Shown piece by piece: positions 1 to 6,061 of a stretch of 8,188 nucleotides of DNA; within the stretch, counting starts at the first letter, position 1; every line of letters starts with the position of its first letter. A model generated the notes under the pieces. That model did not search any database, was not told the origin of the DNA, and was given only the letters and a program-made list of their open reading frames with translations. Location: positions 1-8,188 of the forward strand of contig JBMSQB010000128.1 in assembly GCA_049423065.1 (NCBI GenBank). Reading direction: 5' to 3'. The position numbers were made by a program, and so were the translations under genes. The DNA comes from SYIM01 sp041182885 (lineage in GTDB: Bacteria; Pseudomonadota; Gammaproteobacteria; Burkholderiales; Burkholderiaceae_E).

Positions 1-30
1 CCGCGATCACGCAGTCCGCGATCACGTCGT
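1..30 (+). repeat. 15-bp tandem repeat in the SPOR protein linker
   Basis: Two adjacent 15-bp units (1-15 and 16-30) share 13 of 15 bases and both begin CCGCGATCACG. A third, decayed unit starting CCGC follows at 31. In frame each unit encodes five residues (AITQS / AITSS), so length changes would keep the reading frame. The array may extend left beyond the window. Confidence 0.6.
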
Positions 31-344
31 CCGCAGCGACCGTGACTGCAGCTCCCACCGCGGCGGCCGCCCGGGAAGCGCCGGCCGCGGCCCCGTCATC
101 GTTGTCCGATGGACTGCCCCCGGGCCGCTATGTGCAACTCGGCGCGTATCAGAGCCGCGAAGGCGCCGAAGCCGCGCTTGCCCGGTTGCGGGCGAGTGGT
201 TTGCCCGAGCCGGTCGAGGTCCGCCGGGATGGCGTGCTCCACAAGCTGGTTGCCGGGCCCTATGCCCAGCCCACCGAGGCGCAGGCCGCGCAGCGGCGAC
301 TACGCGCCGCGACCGGCATCGAGGCCTTCGTCCTGTTGCGCTAG
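1..344 (+). CDS. SPOR-domain cell-envelope protein, C-terminal part (possibly RlpA-like)
   Basis: The reading frame is open to the left edge, so this is only the last 114 or so residues of a longer protein; a GTG at 42 is probably internal, not the start. A low-complexity Ala/Ser/Thr/Pro linker is followed by a roughly 73-residue SPOR domain starting at GRYVQLGAYQSREGAEAAL and ending at the C-terminus, with the typical second half (LHKLVAGPYAQPTEAQAAQRR). SPOR domains bind denuded glycan strands of septal peptidoglycan. A linker followed by a terminal SPOR domain fits RlpA (septal lytic transglycosylase), and also DedD- or FtsN-like proteins; the defining N-terminal domain lies outside the window, so the choice is open. 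The gene ends at TAG 342-344 and runs 45 bp into the 3' end of the convergent rsmI. Confidence 0.75.
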   Translation, partial: AITQSAITSSAATVTAAPTAAAAREAPAAAPSSLSDGLPPGRYVQLGAYQSREGAEAALARLRASGLPEPVEVRRDGVLHKLVAGPYAQPTEAQAAQRRLRAATGIEAFVLLR

Positions 345-1265
345 CCGCAGCGCCCGCGCGTAGACCTCGCGATGGGGTCGGCCCGCCAGACGTTCAACGA
401 TCCGGGTGGCGCGACTTGCGCCCATTTCACGCACCAGTGCGCCCAGCAGCTGGTCCAGGTCCAGCGAGAGCGTGACGGCCTCGGTGGTGGGGTCGACTGA
501 CCGGGGAGCTGCCGACCCGTGACCGTCCTCGCGCCGCGCGCCGGGGAGCCGGAATCCGGCCGGGGCGAGGATCAGGCCATATTCGCCCTTCAGCCGCATC
601 GGGTTGGCGAGCAGCCAGGCAGGCGCTTCGCCGCTCAGGCAGCGATGAATCTCCTCGAATTTCTTGGTGAGCTCGCGCCCCAGCACGATCCAGCGCTCAG
701 CGCCGAGCTCGTCGATGATCGCGGCAATGGTTGCCTCGATCCGGTGGGGCGACTCGAACAGCACCAGCGGGCAATCGAGATCGGCGAGCGCTCGCAGCCG
801 CTCGGCGCGGGCACGCGGGCGGGCGGGCAGGAACCCCTCGAACCGGAACGCGCCCTCGATGAGGCCGCCTGCGCTCGCGAGCGCGGTGAGCGCAGAGGGC
901 CCGGGCACCGGAATCACACGCCCGCCGGAGGCGAGCACCGCCGAGACAATGCGTGCGCCCGGGTCGCTCACGCCGGGCGTGCCGGCATCGGTCACCAGCG
1001 CGACCGACTTCGCTTCGCCCAGCATCGCAACGATGCGCTCTGCGATGGCCGCCTCGTTGTGCTGATGCGCGGCGAGGAGCCGCGCGCGGCTCGCCACGCG
1101 CGCGAGGAGCGGCGCCGTGACGCGGGTGTCTTCTGCGGCCACGACATCAACCTCGGCGAGCACCCGTGCGGCGCGCGCGCTGAGATCGCCCAGGTGGCCG
1201 ATTGGTGTGGCGACTACATATAATGCGCCGGGCTCAACCGCTGAGGTGGTGTCGTGTCCGCTCAT
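300..1265 (-). CDS. rsmI: 16S rRNA (cytidine1402-2'-O)-methyltransferase RsmI
   Basis: RsmI uses SAM to methylate the 2'-OH of C1402 in the 16S rRNA decoding centre, together with the base methyltransferase RsmH. The 321-residue product has the tetrapyrrole-methylase fold with all expected motifs: LYVVATPIGHLGDLS (15-29; the usual Asn after PIG is His24), AEDTR (44-48), the SAM loop DAGTPGVSDPG (93-103), PGPSA (121-125), ESPHR (171-175) and GRELTKKFEE (196-205). The C-terminal RsmI domain (about 268-310) is separated from the catalytic part by a charged, Pro/Gly-rich stretch at about 240-262. The protein is therefore longer than the 286-residue E. coli enzyme. The ATG start at 1265 puts the first motif about 15 residues in; no strong Shine-Dalgarno is visible. 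It is divergent from yraN, as expected for this locus. Confidence 0.96.
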   Translation of the reverse strand: MSGHDTTSAVEPGALYVVATPIGHLGDLSARAARVLAEVDVVAAEDTRVTAPLLARVASRARLLAAHQHNEAAIAERIVAMLGEAKSVALVTDAGTPGVSDPGARIVSAVLASGGRVIPVPGPSALTALASAGGLIEGAFRFEGFLPARPRARAERLRALADLDCPLVLFESPHRIEATIAAIIDELGAERWIVLGRELTKKFEEIHRCLSGEAPAWLLANPMRLKGEYGLILAPAGFRLPGARREDGHGSAAPRSVDPTTEAVTLSLDLDQLLGALVREMGASRATRIVERLAGRPHREVYARALRLAQQDEGLDAGRGA

Positions 1266-1453
1266 TGGCCAACAGGTCGGGTTTCAGGGATGAAAGGCAG
1301 CGTCCGCACAATGTGGCAGCGCTCGCACTGCCCCGATTTTGCGCTGTTTCGGCCGCGAACGTCCGAGCCCTGGCTGAGCAGGGCCCTGCGTCCGGCACAA
1401 ACGCACATCCACTGCGTCATGCCTGCCGCTGAACCCGGCCACGGGCCCTCGCC
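1266..1453. promoter_or_regulatory. divergent spacer between rsmI and yraN
   Basis: This 188-bp stretch must carry the promoters of rsmI (leftward) and yraN (rightward), but I cannot pick convincing -35/-10 pairs. It holds a strong inverted repeat, GCCCTG (1367-1372) and CAGGGC (1379-1384), around a 6-nt loop; the right arm is part of the self-complementary CAGGGCCCTG (1379-1388). There is no T-run, so it does not look like an intrinsic terminator. A short frame crosses the spacer (1254-1457) but its product resembles nothing I know and it overlaps the start of rsmI. Confidence 0.35.
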
Positions 1454-1804
1454 GTGACACGCTCGCCCACGCAACGCCTGGGCGATGCAGGCGAAGACCT
1501 CGCACTTGCTTACCTGGAGCGTGCCGGCCTCTCGCTGGTGGCGCGGCAGGTGGCGGGACGCTTTGGTGAAATCGATCTGATCATGCGCGAGCGCGACGAA
1601 CTGGTGTTCGTGGAAGTACGCCGCCGCAGCCGAAGTGATTATGGATCGGCGGCTGACAGCATCGGAGCGGCCAAGCAGGGGAGGCTGCGCCGCAGTGCCG
1701 AACTGTGGTTGCAGAGGCGGCACGGTGATCGATGGCCCGCCTGCCGGTTTGACGTCTGTGCCATCGACGGCGAGCGCATCGATTGGATACGCAATGCCTT
1801 CTGA
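1454..1804 (+). CDS. yraN: YraN family protein (UPF0102), predicted endonuclease-like fold
   Basis: The 116-residue product matches the UPF0102/YraN family in length and motifs. It has an N-terminal GDAGEDLALAYLERAGLSLV, the core GEIDLI (38-43) with Asp41, VFVEVRRRSR (51-60) with Glu54, Lys74 in the AAKQGRLRR helix, and the closing CRFDVCAI (97-104). The family adopts a PD-(D/E)xK nuclease-like fold (Asp41, Glu54, then Arg56 where Lys is often seen). Its cellular role is not established; a DNA-processing role is inferred from the fold only. The GTG at 1454 is chosen because the frame is closed by TGA at 1430-1432 and no other start leaves the N-terminal GDAGEDLA motif intact. No good ribosome binding site precedes it. 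It is followed 35 bp later by the BON lipoprotein gene. Confidence 0.93.
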   Translation: MTRSPTQRLGDAGEDLALAYLERAGLSLVARQVAGRFGEIDLIMRERDELVFVEVRRRSRSDYGSAADSIGAAKQGRLRRSAELWLQRRHGDRWPACRFDVCAIDGERIDWIRNAF

Positions 1805-1839
1805 CGATAGAATCCCGATTGCTGCCAACGGGTGAAAAC

Positions 1840-2463
1840 ATGAAGCGACTGATGATTCTGATCGGGGCCGCGTCCATCGCGGGCTCGGCACTGCTCCTAT
1901 CTGGCTGCCTGCCGCTTGCCGCGACCGGGATTGTGGCCGGCGCGCTCGCCGCCAGCGACCGCCGCACGCTCGGTGCGCAAACCGAGGACACCAGCATCGA
2001 ATTCAAGGCAGGCGCCCGCCTGCGGGATGCAATGCGCTTTCCTGGCGGCATTTCGGTCACGAGCTACAACCGCAGGGTGTTGCTCACCGGTCAGGTGGGT
2101 AGCGCTGAAGACCGCCGCATGGCCGAGCAGATCGTCTCCAAGATCGACAACGTCCGCTCGGTGGAAAATGCGCTTCAGGTTGCCGGGCAGCCTGCGCTCA
2201 CCGCCTCGGCCTCCGACGCCACGGTGAGTGCGGGCGTGAAGGCCGCACTTCTCGAGAATTCCGATACCCATGCCACCGCAGTCAAGGTGGTCACCGAGTC
2301 GGGGGTGGTTTACCTGATGGGAATTGCGTCGCGCAAGGAAGCCGACCGCGTGGCGCAGGTCGCCAGCCGCGTGCGCGGGGTGCAGAAGGTGGTCGCCGTC
2401 TTCGAGATTGTGAGTGACGAGGAGCTCGCCCGAATCCTCAAAGGCCAGAGCGAATCGCGCTAG
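1840..2463 (+). CDS. dolP: dual-BON-domain outer-membrane lipoprotein (DolP/YraP type)
   Basis: The 207-residue product starts with a lipoprotein signal peptide: a basic MKR, a hydrophobic core, and the lipobox LSGC with Cys23 as lipidated residue. The residue after it is Leu, not Asp, so sorting to the outer membrane is expected. The stretch DRRTLGAQTEDTSIEF (41-55) is a hallmark of this family. Two BON domains follow, about 52-115 (ending DNVRSVENAL) and 126-192 (VKVVTESGVVYLMG, then RGVQKVVAVFEIV). E. coli DolP (191 aa) binds anionic phospholipid, acts at division sites and supports outer-membrane integrity and BAM function; the same role is inferred here. The ATG at 1840 is chosen because the longer in-frame start at 1783 lies inside yraN and would put 19 residues ahead of a perfect lipoprotein signal. 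A modest GGTGA precedes it. diaA, which lies between yraN and dolP in E. coli, is absent. Confidence 0.92.
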   Translation: MKRLMILIGAASIAGSALLLSGCLPLAATGIVAGALAASDRRTLGAQTEDTSIEFKAGARLRDAMRFPGGISVTSYNRRVLLTGQVGSAEDRRMAEQIVSKIDNVRSVENALQVAGQPALTASASDATVSAGVKAALLENSDTHATAVKVVTESGVVYLMGIASRKEADRVAQVASRVRGVQKVVAVFEIVSDEELARILKGQSESR

Positions 2464-2467
2464 CGTC

Positions 2468-3475
2468 ATGGCGCTCCCGCCCATTCTGAGCGAGCGTCTC
2501 CGGCTGCCGGTGGTGGCCTCGCCGATGTTCATCATCTCCACCCCCGACCTGGTAATCGCCCAGTGCAAGGCGGGCGTGGTGGGGTCTTTTCCGGCGCTCA
2601 ATGCGCGGCCCAAAGAGCAGCTCGATGACTGGCTCAGCCAGATCCGCGAGGCGCTCGATGCGCACGACCGTGAGCATCCCGATCGGCCCAGCGCACCGTT
2701 TGCCGTCAACCAGATCGTGCACCGATCGAACGATCGTCTCGAGCACGATCTCGAGATGTGTGTGCGGCACCGCGTGCCCATCGTCATCACGTCGCTTGGC
2801 GCGCGTCCCGAGGTCAATGATGCGGTCCACAGCTACGGCGGCGTGGTGTTGCATGACATCATCAATAACCGCTTCGCGCGCAAGGCAATCGAGAAAGGCG
2901 CCGATGGCCTGATCGCGGTGGCGGCGGGCGCGGGCGGTCATGCCGGAACGCTGTCGGCATTCGCACTCATCCAGGAAATTCGCGAGTGGTTTGAGGGACC
3001 GGTGCTGCTCTCGGGTGCCATCGCCAACGGCGCGGCGGTGCTTGCCGCGCAGGCGATGGGCGCCGACCTCGCCTATGTGGGATCGGCCTTCATCGCTACC
3101 CGCGAGGCCCGGGCCACCGATGCCTACAAGCAGGCGATCGTCGAGGGCAGTGCCGAGGACATCATCTACACCAATCTGTTTACCGGCGTGCACGGCAATT
3201 ACCTGCGTGCTTCGGTGGTGGCGGCGGGGCTCGATCCCGAGAATCTGCCGCAGAGCGATCCCAGCGCCATGAACTTCGGTTCCGACCGGCCGGTCAAGGC
3301 CTGGAAAGATATCTGGGGAAGCGGTCAGGGCATCGGTGCGGTCAAGTCGGTGCTGAGCACAGGCGAACTGGTAGACCGGCTGGAGCGTGAATATCGCGCG
3401 GCGTTCAGCAGGCTGGACGGGCTGGCCAGACCCGTGGTGGCCCGCGGTCAGGCATCCGGCTGGGCCCGCAGCTAG
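2468..3475 (+). CDS. nitronate monooxygenase-family FMN oxidoreductase
   Basis: A 335-residue protein of the nitronate monooxygenase / 2-nitropropane dioxygenase family, an FMN-binding TIM barrel that typically oxidises alkyl nitronates to carbonyl compounds and nitrite. Visible features are the N-terminal PVVASPMFIISTPDLVIAQ and AGVVGSFPALNAR, the phosphate-binding and active-site segment VAAGAGGHAGTLSAF (151-165), LLSGAIANGAAVLAAQAMGAD (180-200) and YVGSAFIATREA (203-214). His158 in GAGGH lines up with the catalytic histidine of characterised members. The family also includes FabK-like enoyl reductases and NAD(P)H:quinone reductases, so the substrate cannot be fixed from sequence. The ATG at 2468 lies 4 bp after the dolP stop, implying co-transcription. 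The longer in-frame start at 2414 overlaps dolP by 50 bp and adds nothing conserved. Confidence 0.85.
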   Translation: MALPPILSERLRLPVVASPMFIISTPDLVIAQCKAGVVGSFPALNARPKEQLDDWLSQIREALDAHDREHPDRPSAPFAVNQIVHRSNDRLEHDLEMCVRHRVPIVITSLGARPEVNDAVHSYGGVVLHDIINNRFARKAIEKGADGLIAVAAGAGGHAGTLSAFALIQEIREWFEGPVLLSGAIANGAAVLAAQAMGADLAYVGSAFIATREARATDAYKQAIVEGSAEDIIYTNLFTGVHGNYLRASVVAAGLDPENLPQSDPSAMNFGSDRPVKAWKDIWGSGQGIGAVKSVLSTGELVDRLEREYRAAFSRLDGLARPVVARGQASGWARS

Positions 3476-3537
3476 AGCGGAGGCCGGGTCGGCGGTCGGG
3501 CGTGCGGCCGAAGCTTGTGCGGGCGGTCGGTCCGCTC
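3475..3537. terminator. possible bidirectional terminator between convergent genes
   Basis: The 60-bp spacer between the convergent stops is very GC-rich and bounded by a 7-bp inverted repeat, GAGCGGA (3475-3481) and TCCGCTC (3531-3537), with an inner pair GGCCG (3482-3486) and CGGCC (3505-3509). The arms include parts of both stop codons. There is no T-run on either side, so intrinsic termination is uncertain. Confidence 0.3.
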
Positions 3538-4468
3538 AGACGCGACGACCGCGCCACCGCGCCACCGAAGGCGCAATCTCGGTCAGTTCGCGAAACACCT
3601 GAATGCCGGGCGGTGCCCGACGCGCAAGTGCCGGGCTTTGTCCGCCCGCCCAGAGCTCGGTTGCGCGCGGGAGTTTTGCGCGGAGCTCGGCCAGGCCGTC
3701 AGAGACCGCATTGACGCCCAGCGATGCGGTAAACGACAAGGCGACGATGTCGGCGTTGTGCGCCGTAGCGGCGAGCACGATGTCCCATACCGGTGTCTGC
3801 ACGCCGAGCGACAGACAGCCACAGCCCTCGAGCGACAGGATCGCCTCGACCATGAGCAGGCCAAGGCCGTGACTCTCGTTGGGAAAGGTGGTGAGCAGAA
3901 CGCGCGGCCGATTGCCGGTTCGCGGGATGGTGCTGATTGCGTTGCGAAGCACAATCTGCATCGATTCGGTGTAGAGATGCTCTTCGAATACCTCGAAGTA
4001 GCCGCGCGCCCAGGCCTCGCCCACCATGCGGTTGAGGGGTGCGGCCACCTCCACCACAAAGCGGTCGACCCCCATGCGGACCGTTGCCTGCGACAGCGCA
4101 CCGCGCAGTCCGTCGACGTCGTGGGCTTTGGTGAGTTCGATGAAGCGTTGCAGATCATCGCGGTCGACGCGCAGATCGCTCGCGCTGCGTGGCGCCTCCG
4201 TCGATTGCGCGGCGAGCGCGTGCAATTCTTCAAGCGAAAGCGAAATGATCCGGCCGGGCCGGTGACCGCTGTCCATCAGACGGCGGATCACCCGGAGCTT
4301 GTCAACCTGTTCGATCGGGTAGCTGCGTTCGCCGAAGGCATCGCGACCCGGGCTGGGAAACCCGTAGCGGCGCTCCCACACGCGCAGGGTGTCCTTCGCG
4401 AGACCTGTGTCGCGCTCGACCGCGGCAATGCTGAGCGCAATGCCAGAAGTAACTGAACGGTCATTCAT
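3536..4468 (-). CDS. litR: MerR-family regulator with B12-binding domain (CarH/LitR-type photoreceptor)
   Basis: The 310-residue protein has a MerR helix-turn-helix (about 11-75: SIAAVERDTGLAKDTLRVWERRYGFPSP, then the RSYPIEQV wing), a helical-bundle domain (about 103-180) and a Rossmann cobalamin-binding domain (about 187-298). The Wx9EH signature of light-sensing CarH proteins is intact: Trp153, Glu163, His164. ExHxxG (198-203) supplies His200 as predicted lower axial ligand to cobalt. SFT (245-247) and GG (275-276) complete the B12 fold. In characterised CarH/LitR proteins, adenosylcobalamin drives a DNA-binding oligomer in the dark, and light breaks the Co-C bond and lifts repression. The same mechanism is inferred here, with the divergent lipid operon and litR itself as likely targets. 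The ATG at 4468 has an AAGG Shine-Dalgarno 9 bases upstream (4478-4481, minus strand). The gene is convergent with the flavoprotein gene on its other side. Confidence 0.9.
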   Translation of the reverse strand: MNDRSVTSGIALSIAAVERDTGLAKDTLRVWERRYGFPSPGRDAFGERSYPIEQVDKLRVIRRLMDSGHRPGRIISLSLEELHALAAQSTEAPRSASDLRVDRDDLQRFIELTKAHDVDGLRGALSQATVRMGVDRFVVEVAAPLNRMVGEAWARGYFEVFEEHLYTESMQIVLRNAISTIPRTGNRPRVLLTTFPNESHGLGLLMVEAILSLEGCGCLSLGVQTPVWDIVLAATAHNADIVALSFTASLGVNAVSDGLAELRAKLPRATELWAGGQSPALARRAPPGIQVFRELTEIAPSVARWRGRRV

Positions 4469-4540
4469 GGTCGCCGGCCTTGCGTGCCTGTCCGGTTCTT
4501 CGACCGGTTGAAGTGGGGAACAACGGAGCCGGACGGTGGC

Positions 4541-4555
4541 TTTGTCTTGGACAAA
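4541..4555. promoter_or_regulatory. dyad TTTGTC-TTG-GACAAA, candidate operator (litR side)
   Basis: A perfect inverted repeat with 6-bp arms around a 3-bp centre. Its core TGTCTTGGACA (4543-4553) agrees with the second site at 4650-4660 in 9 of 11 positions. It lies about 75 bp upstream of the litR start, where an autoregulatory site would be expected. Binding by LitR is inferred. Confidence 0.45.
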
Positions 4556-4638
4556 ACACCTCGTCCTCGCAGTGTGGCACGCATCTTACGCCTGTCGGCC
4601 GGCCCTGCATAGCCTGTGGGAAATCCCATGGGGCCCGG

Positions 4639-4644
4639 TTGACA
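4639..4644 (+). promoter_or_regulatory. TTGACA, possible -35 element of the lipid operon
   Basis: Exact match to the sigma70 -35 consensus, directly upstream of the TGTACTGGACA dyad. No -10 hexamer is recognisable 16-20 bp downstream; TATCAT at 4672-4677 is too far for a standard promoter. A regulator bound between them, or an alternative sigma factor, may be involved. Confidence 0.3.
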
Positions 4645-4649
4645 ACTTC

Positions 4650-4660
4650 TGTACTGGACA
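4650..4660. promoter_or_regulatory. TGTACTGGACA, second candidate operator (operon side)
   Basis: This imperfect dyad (TGT, 5-bp centre, ACA) matches the core of the 4541-4555 palindrome at 9 of 11 bases. It begins 107 bp after the first copy, roughly ten helical turns, so both could sit on the same DNA face. It lies just downstream of TTGACA, in the region a repressor would need to block. Its TGTAC core also resembles the TGTAC-containing sites I recall for LitR-type regulators. Confidence 0.4.
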
Positions 4661-4666
4661 CCGTTT

Positions 4667-4681
4667 GGTCATATCATGACC
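4667..4681. promoter_or_regulatory. perfect palindrome GGTCAT-ATC-ATGACC over a TATCAT box
   Basis: Six-base arms (4667-4672 and 4676-4681) are exactly complementary around a 3-bp centre. The palindrome contains TATCAT (4672-4677), a 5/6 match to the -10 consensus, so a protein bound here could occlude the promoter. Its arms differ from the TGT-ACA sites, suggesting a separate factor or a second binding mode. Confidence 0.4.
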
Positions 4682-4750
4682 GGGCAGTCACAAAAACAGA
4701 TTCCTCCTCAACCTTCTTCGAACCCGGCGCCCGGCCGCCGTGGTTGCGCC

Positions 4751-4755
4751 AAGGA
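4751..4755 (+). promoter_or_regulatory. ribosome binding site AAGGA for the FAD-oxidoreductase
   Basis: AAGGA ends 9 bases before the ATG at 4765. This decides the start: the frame is open back to 4480, but the extension is not conserved and 4765 puts the FAD-binding motif directly at the N-terminus. Confidence 0.7.
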
Positions 4756-4764
4756 CACCACACG

Positions 4765-6051
4765 ATGCGCATCGCGGTCATCGGATCAGGCATTTCCGGG
4801 CTGTCGGCAGCGCTGCGCCTGCAGGCGCAGCACGAGGTCACGCTCTACGAAAGCGACGCGCGTCCGGGGGGGCATGCCCACACCGTCGATGTGACGCTCG
4901 ACGGTTTGTGCGCACCGGTCGATACCGGGTTCCTGGTCTACAACGAACGCACCTATCCCCTCCTGATCGCGCTCTTCAAGGAGTTGGGGGTGCGCGAGGC
5001 GCCGACCGACATGTCGTTTGCCGCATCCATCGGGCCCCACCGATTGGAGTGGTGCGGATCCAACATCCGTGCGGTGTTCGCCCAGCCGTCCAATCTGTTG
5101 CGCCCCGGGTTCTGGCGGATGTTGCGTGACATCCTGCGCTTCAATCGCGAGGCGACCGCGCTTGCGACCGACGAGCAGGCGCAGGCACGGCTTGATGAGC
5201 CGCTTGAGCGGTATCTGGAGCGCGAGGGCTACAGCGCCGAATTCCGCGATGCCTACCTGCTCCCCATGGCGGCGGCGATCTGGTCGTGTTCGACTGCGAC
5301 CATGACCCGTTTTCCGCTTGGCAGCTTCGTGCGCTTCTTCCACAACCACGGCCTGCTGCAGATCGAGGGTCGCCCGCGCTGGATGACGGTGGAGGGCGGC
5401 TCGCGCGAATATGTTTCGCGCATCATCGCGCAGCTTCGCGATGTCCGGCTGTCCGAGCCGGTGGAAGCGGTGAGCCGTCGCGCCGGAGGCGGCGCCCATC
5501 CGGTGACCGTCCGTTCGGCTCACGCCACCGAACATTTCGATCAGGTGGTGTTTGCCTGCCATAGCGATCAGGCGCTCGCGCTGCTCGCCGATCCCAGCGA
5601 GGACGAGCGTGCGGTGCTCGCCGCGATCCGCTATCAGCCCAACCGTGCGCTGCTCCATACCGATCCCGCGCTCATGCCCGCACGCCGCCGTGCCTGGGCG
5701 GCCTGGAACTACCTGAGCGATGGCCGACCGGGCGCGCCTTCGGTGTCGGTCACCTACTGGTTGAATCGGCTGCAGCCACTCCCGTTTCGCTCGCCCGTTT
5801 TTGTCAGCCTGAACCCGTTGAGCGAACCCGAACCATCAAGGCTGATTCGCGAGATCAGCTACGCCCACCCGATCTTCGATCTGGCGGCAGGGCGCGCGCA
5901 GCGACGGTTGCGCGCCCTCCAGGGCCGGCAGCAGACCTGGTACGCGGGCGCCTGGACCGGCTACGGTTTTCATGAAGATGGCCTGCGCTCGGGGCTCGAG
6001 GTCGCGCAGGCGATCAACCGGCTCACCGAGCCGCTGTCGCGCGCAGCCTGA
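4765..6051 (+). CDS. FAD-dependent oxidoreductase (amine-oxidase-like, lipid-modification operon)
   Basis: The 428-residue protein begins with the dinucleotide-binding motif MRIAVIGSGISGLSAA (Gly7, Gly9, Gly12), with Glu29 at the strand end for the FAD ribose, then PGGHAHT (34-40) and DTGFLVYNERTYP (53-65). A second FAD-contact motif closes the protein: WYAGAWTGYGFHEDGLRSG (392-410). This is the NAD(P)-binding/amine-oxidase family enzyme that recurs next to DUF1365 and CFA-like genes, as in the M. tuberculosis Rv0449c-Rv0448c-ufaA1 cluster. Its substrate is not known to me; redox chemistry on an acyl chain, before or after methyl transfer, is an inference from the neighbours. No signal peptide or membrane helix is seen, so it is probably cytoplasmic or peripheral to the membrane. 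It is the first gene of the operon. Confidence 0.88.
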   Translation: MRIAVIGSGISGLSAALRLQAQHEVTLYESDARPGGHAHTVDVTLDGLCAPVDTGFLVYNERTYPLLIALFKELGVREAPTDMSFAASIGPHRLEWCGSNIRAVFAQPSNLLRPGFWRMLRDILRFNREATALATDEQAQARLDEPLERYLEREGYSAEFRDAYLLPMAAAIWSCSTATMTRFPLGSFVRFFHNHGLLQIEGRPRWMTVEGGSREYVSRIIAQLRDVRLSEPVEAVSRRAGGGAHPVTVRSAHATEHFDQVVFACHSDQALALLADPSEDERAVLAAIRYQPNRALLHTDPALMPARRRAWAAWNYLSDGRPGAPSVSVTYWLNRLQPLPFRSPVFVSLNPLSEPEPSRLIREISYAHPIFDLAAGRAQRRLRALQGRQQTWYAGAWTGYGFHEDGLRSGLEVAQAINRLTEPLSRAA

Positions 6052-6061
6052 GCGGGGCGCC

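Larger units (their letters stand above)
4469..4764. promoter_or_regulatory. divergent regulatory region between litR and the lipid-modification operon
   Basis: This 296-bp spacer has lower GC than its flanks and several dyads (listed separately). It must hold the litR promoter (leftward) and the promoter of the FAD-oxidoreductase operon (rightward). A good -35 hexamer TTGACA lies at 4639-4644, but a -10 at normal spacing is not obvious; the best box, TATCAT (4672-4677), is 27 bp away. A further small inverted repeat TGGGA/TCCCA (4617-4628) with a 2-nt centre lies between the two TGG-ACA dyads. No coding sequence is supported inside, although the frame of the FAD-oxidoreductase stays open leftward to 4480. 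Confidence 0.6.

Noticed and set aside
1266..1453. RNase P RNA (rnpB), sometimes found beside rsmI in proteobacteria
   Set aside because: The spacer is far too short and the conserved GAGGAAAGTCCGGGC element is absent.
1254..1457. 67-codon plus-strand frame (alternative 1202-1432) across the rsmI-yraN spacer
   Set aside because: It overlaps the start of rsmI on the other strand, its product has no recognisable family features, and the region is better explained as a divergent promoter spacer.
3515..4456. 313-codon plus-strand open frame antisense to litR
   Set aside because: The minus-strand product has complete MerR and B12-binding motifs; the plus-strand product is Arg/Ala-rich with no motif, typical of high-GC shadow frames.
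4575..4590. TGGCACG-CATC-TTACG resembling a sigma54 (-24/-12) promoter on the plus strand
   Set aside because: The -24 half is perfect but the -12 half has AC in place of the near-invariant GC. No enhancer-binding activator is encoded nearby.
4480..4764. 95-codon N-terminal extension of the FAD-oxidoreductase
   Set aside because: It covers the candidate operators, is Cys/Pro/Ser-rich and unconserved in look, and a good AAGGA site supports the ATG at 4765 directly before the GxGxxG motif.
4469..4764. Cobalamin riboswitch ahead of the operon, suggested by the B12-binding regulator
   Set aside because: I find no recognisable B12-box or GCCACTG element and no long conserved leader fold; regulation by a B12-binding protein is sufficient.
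4786..5658. 290-codon minus-strand open frame antisense to the FAD-oxidoreductase
   Set aside because: The plus strand encodes both FAD-binding motifs; the antisense frame has no features of its own.
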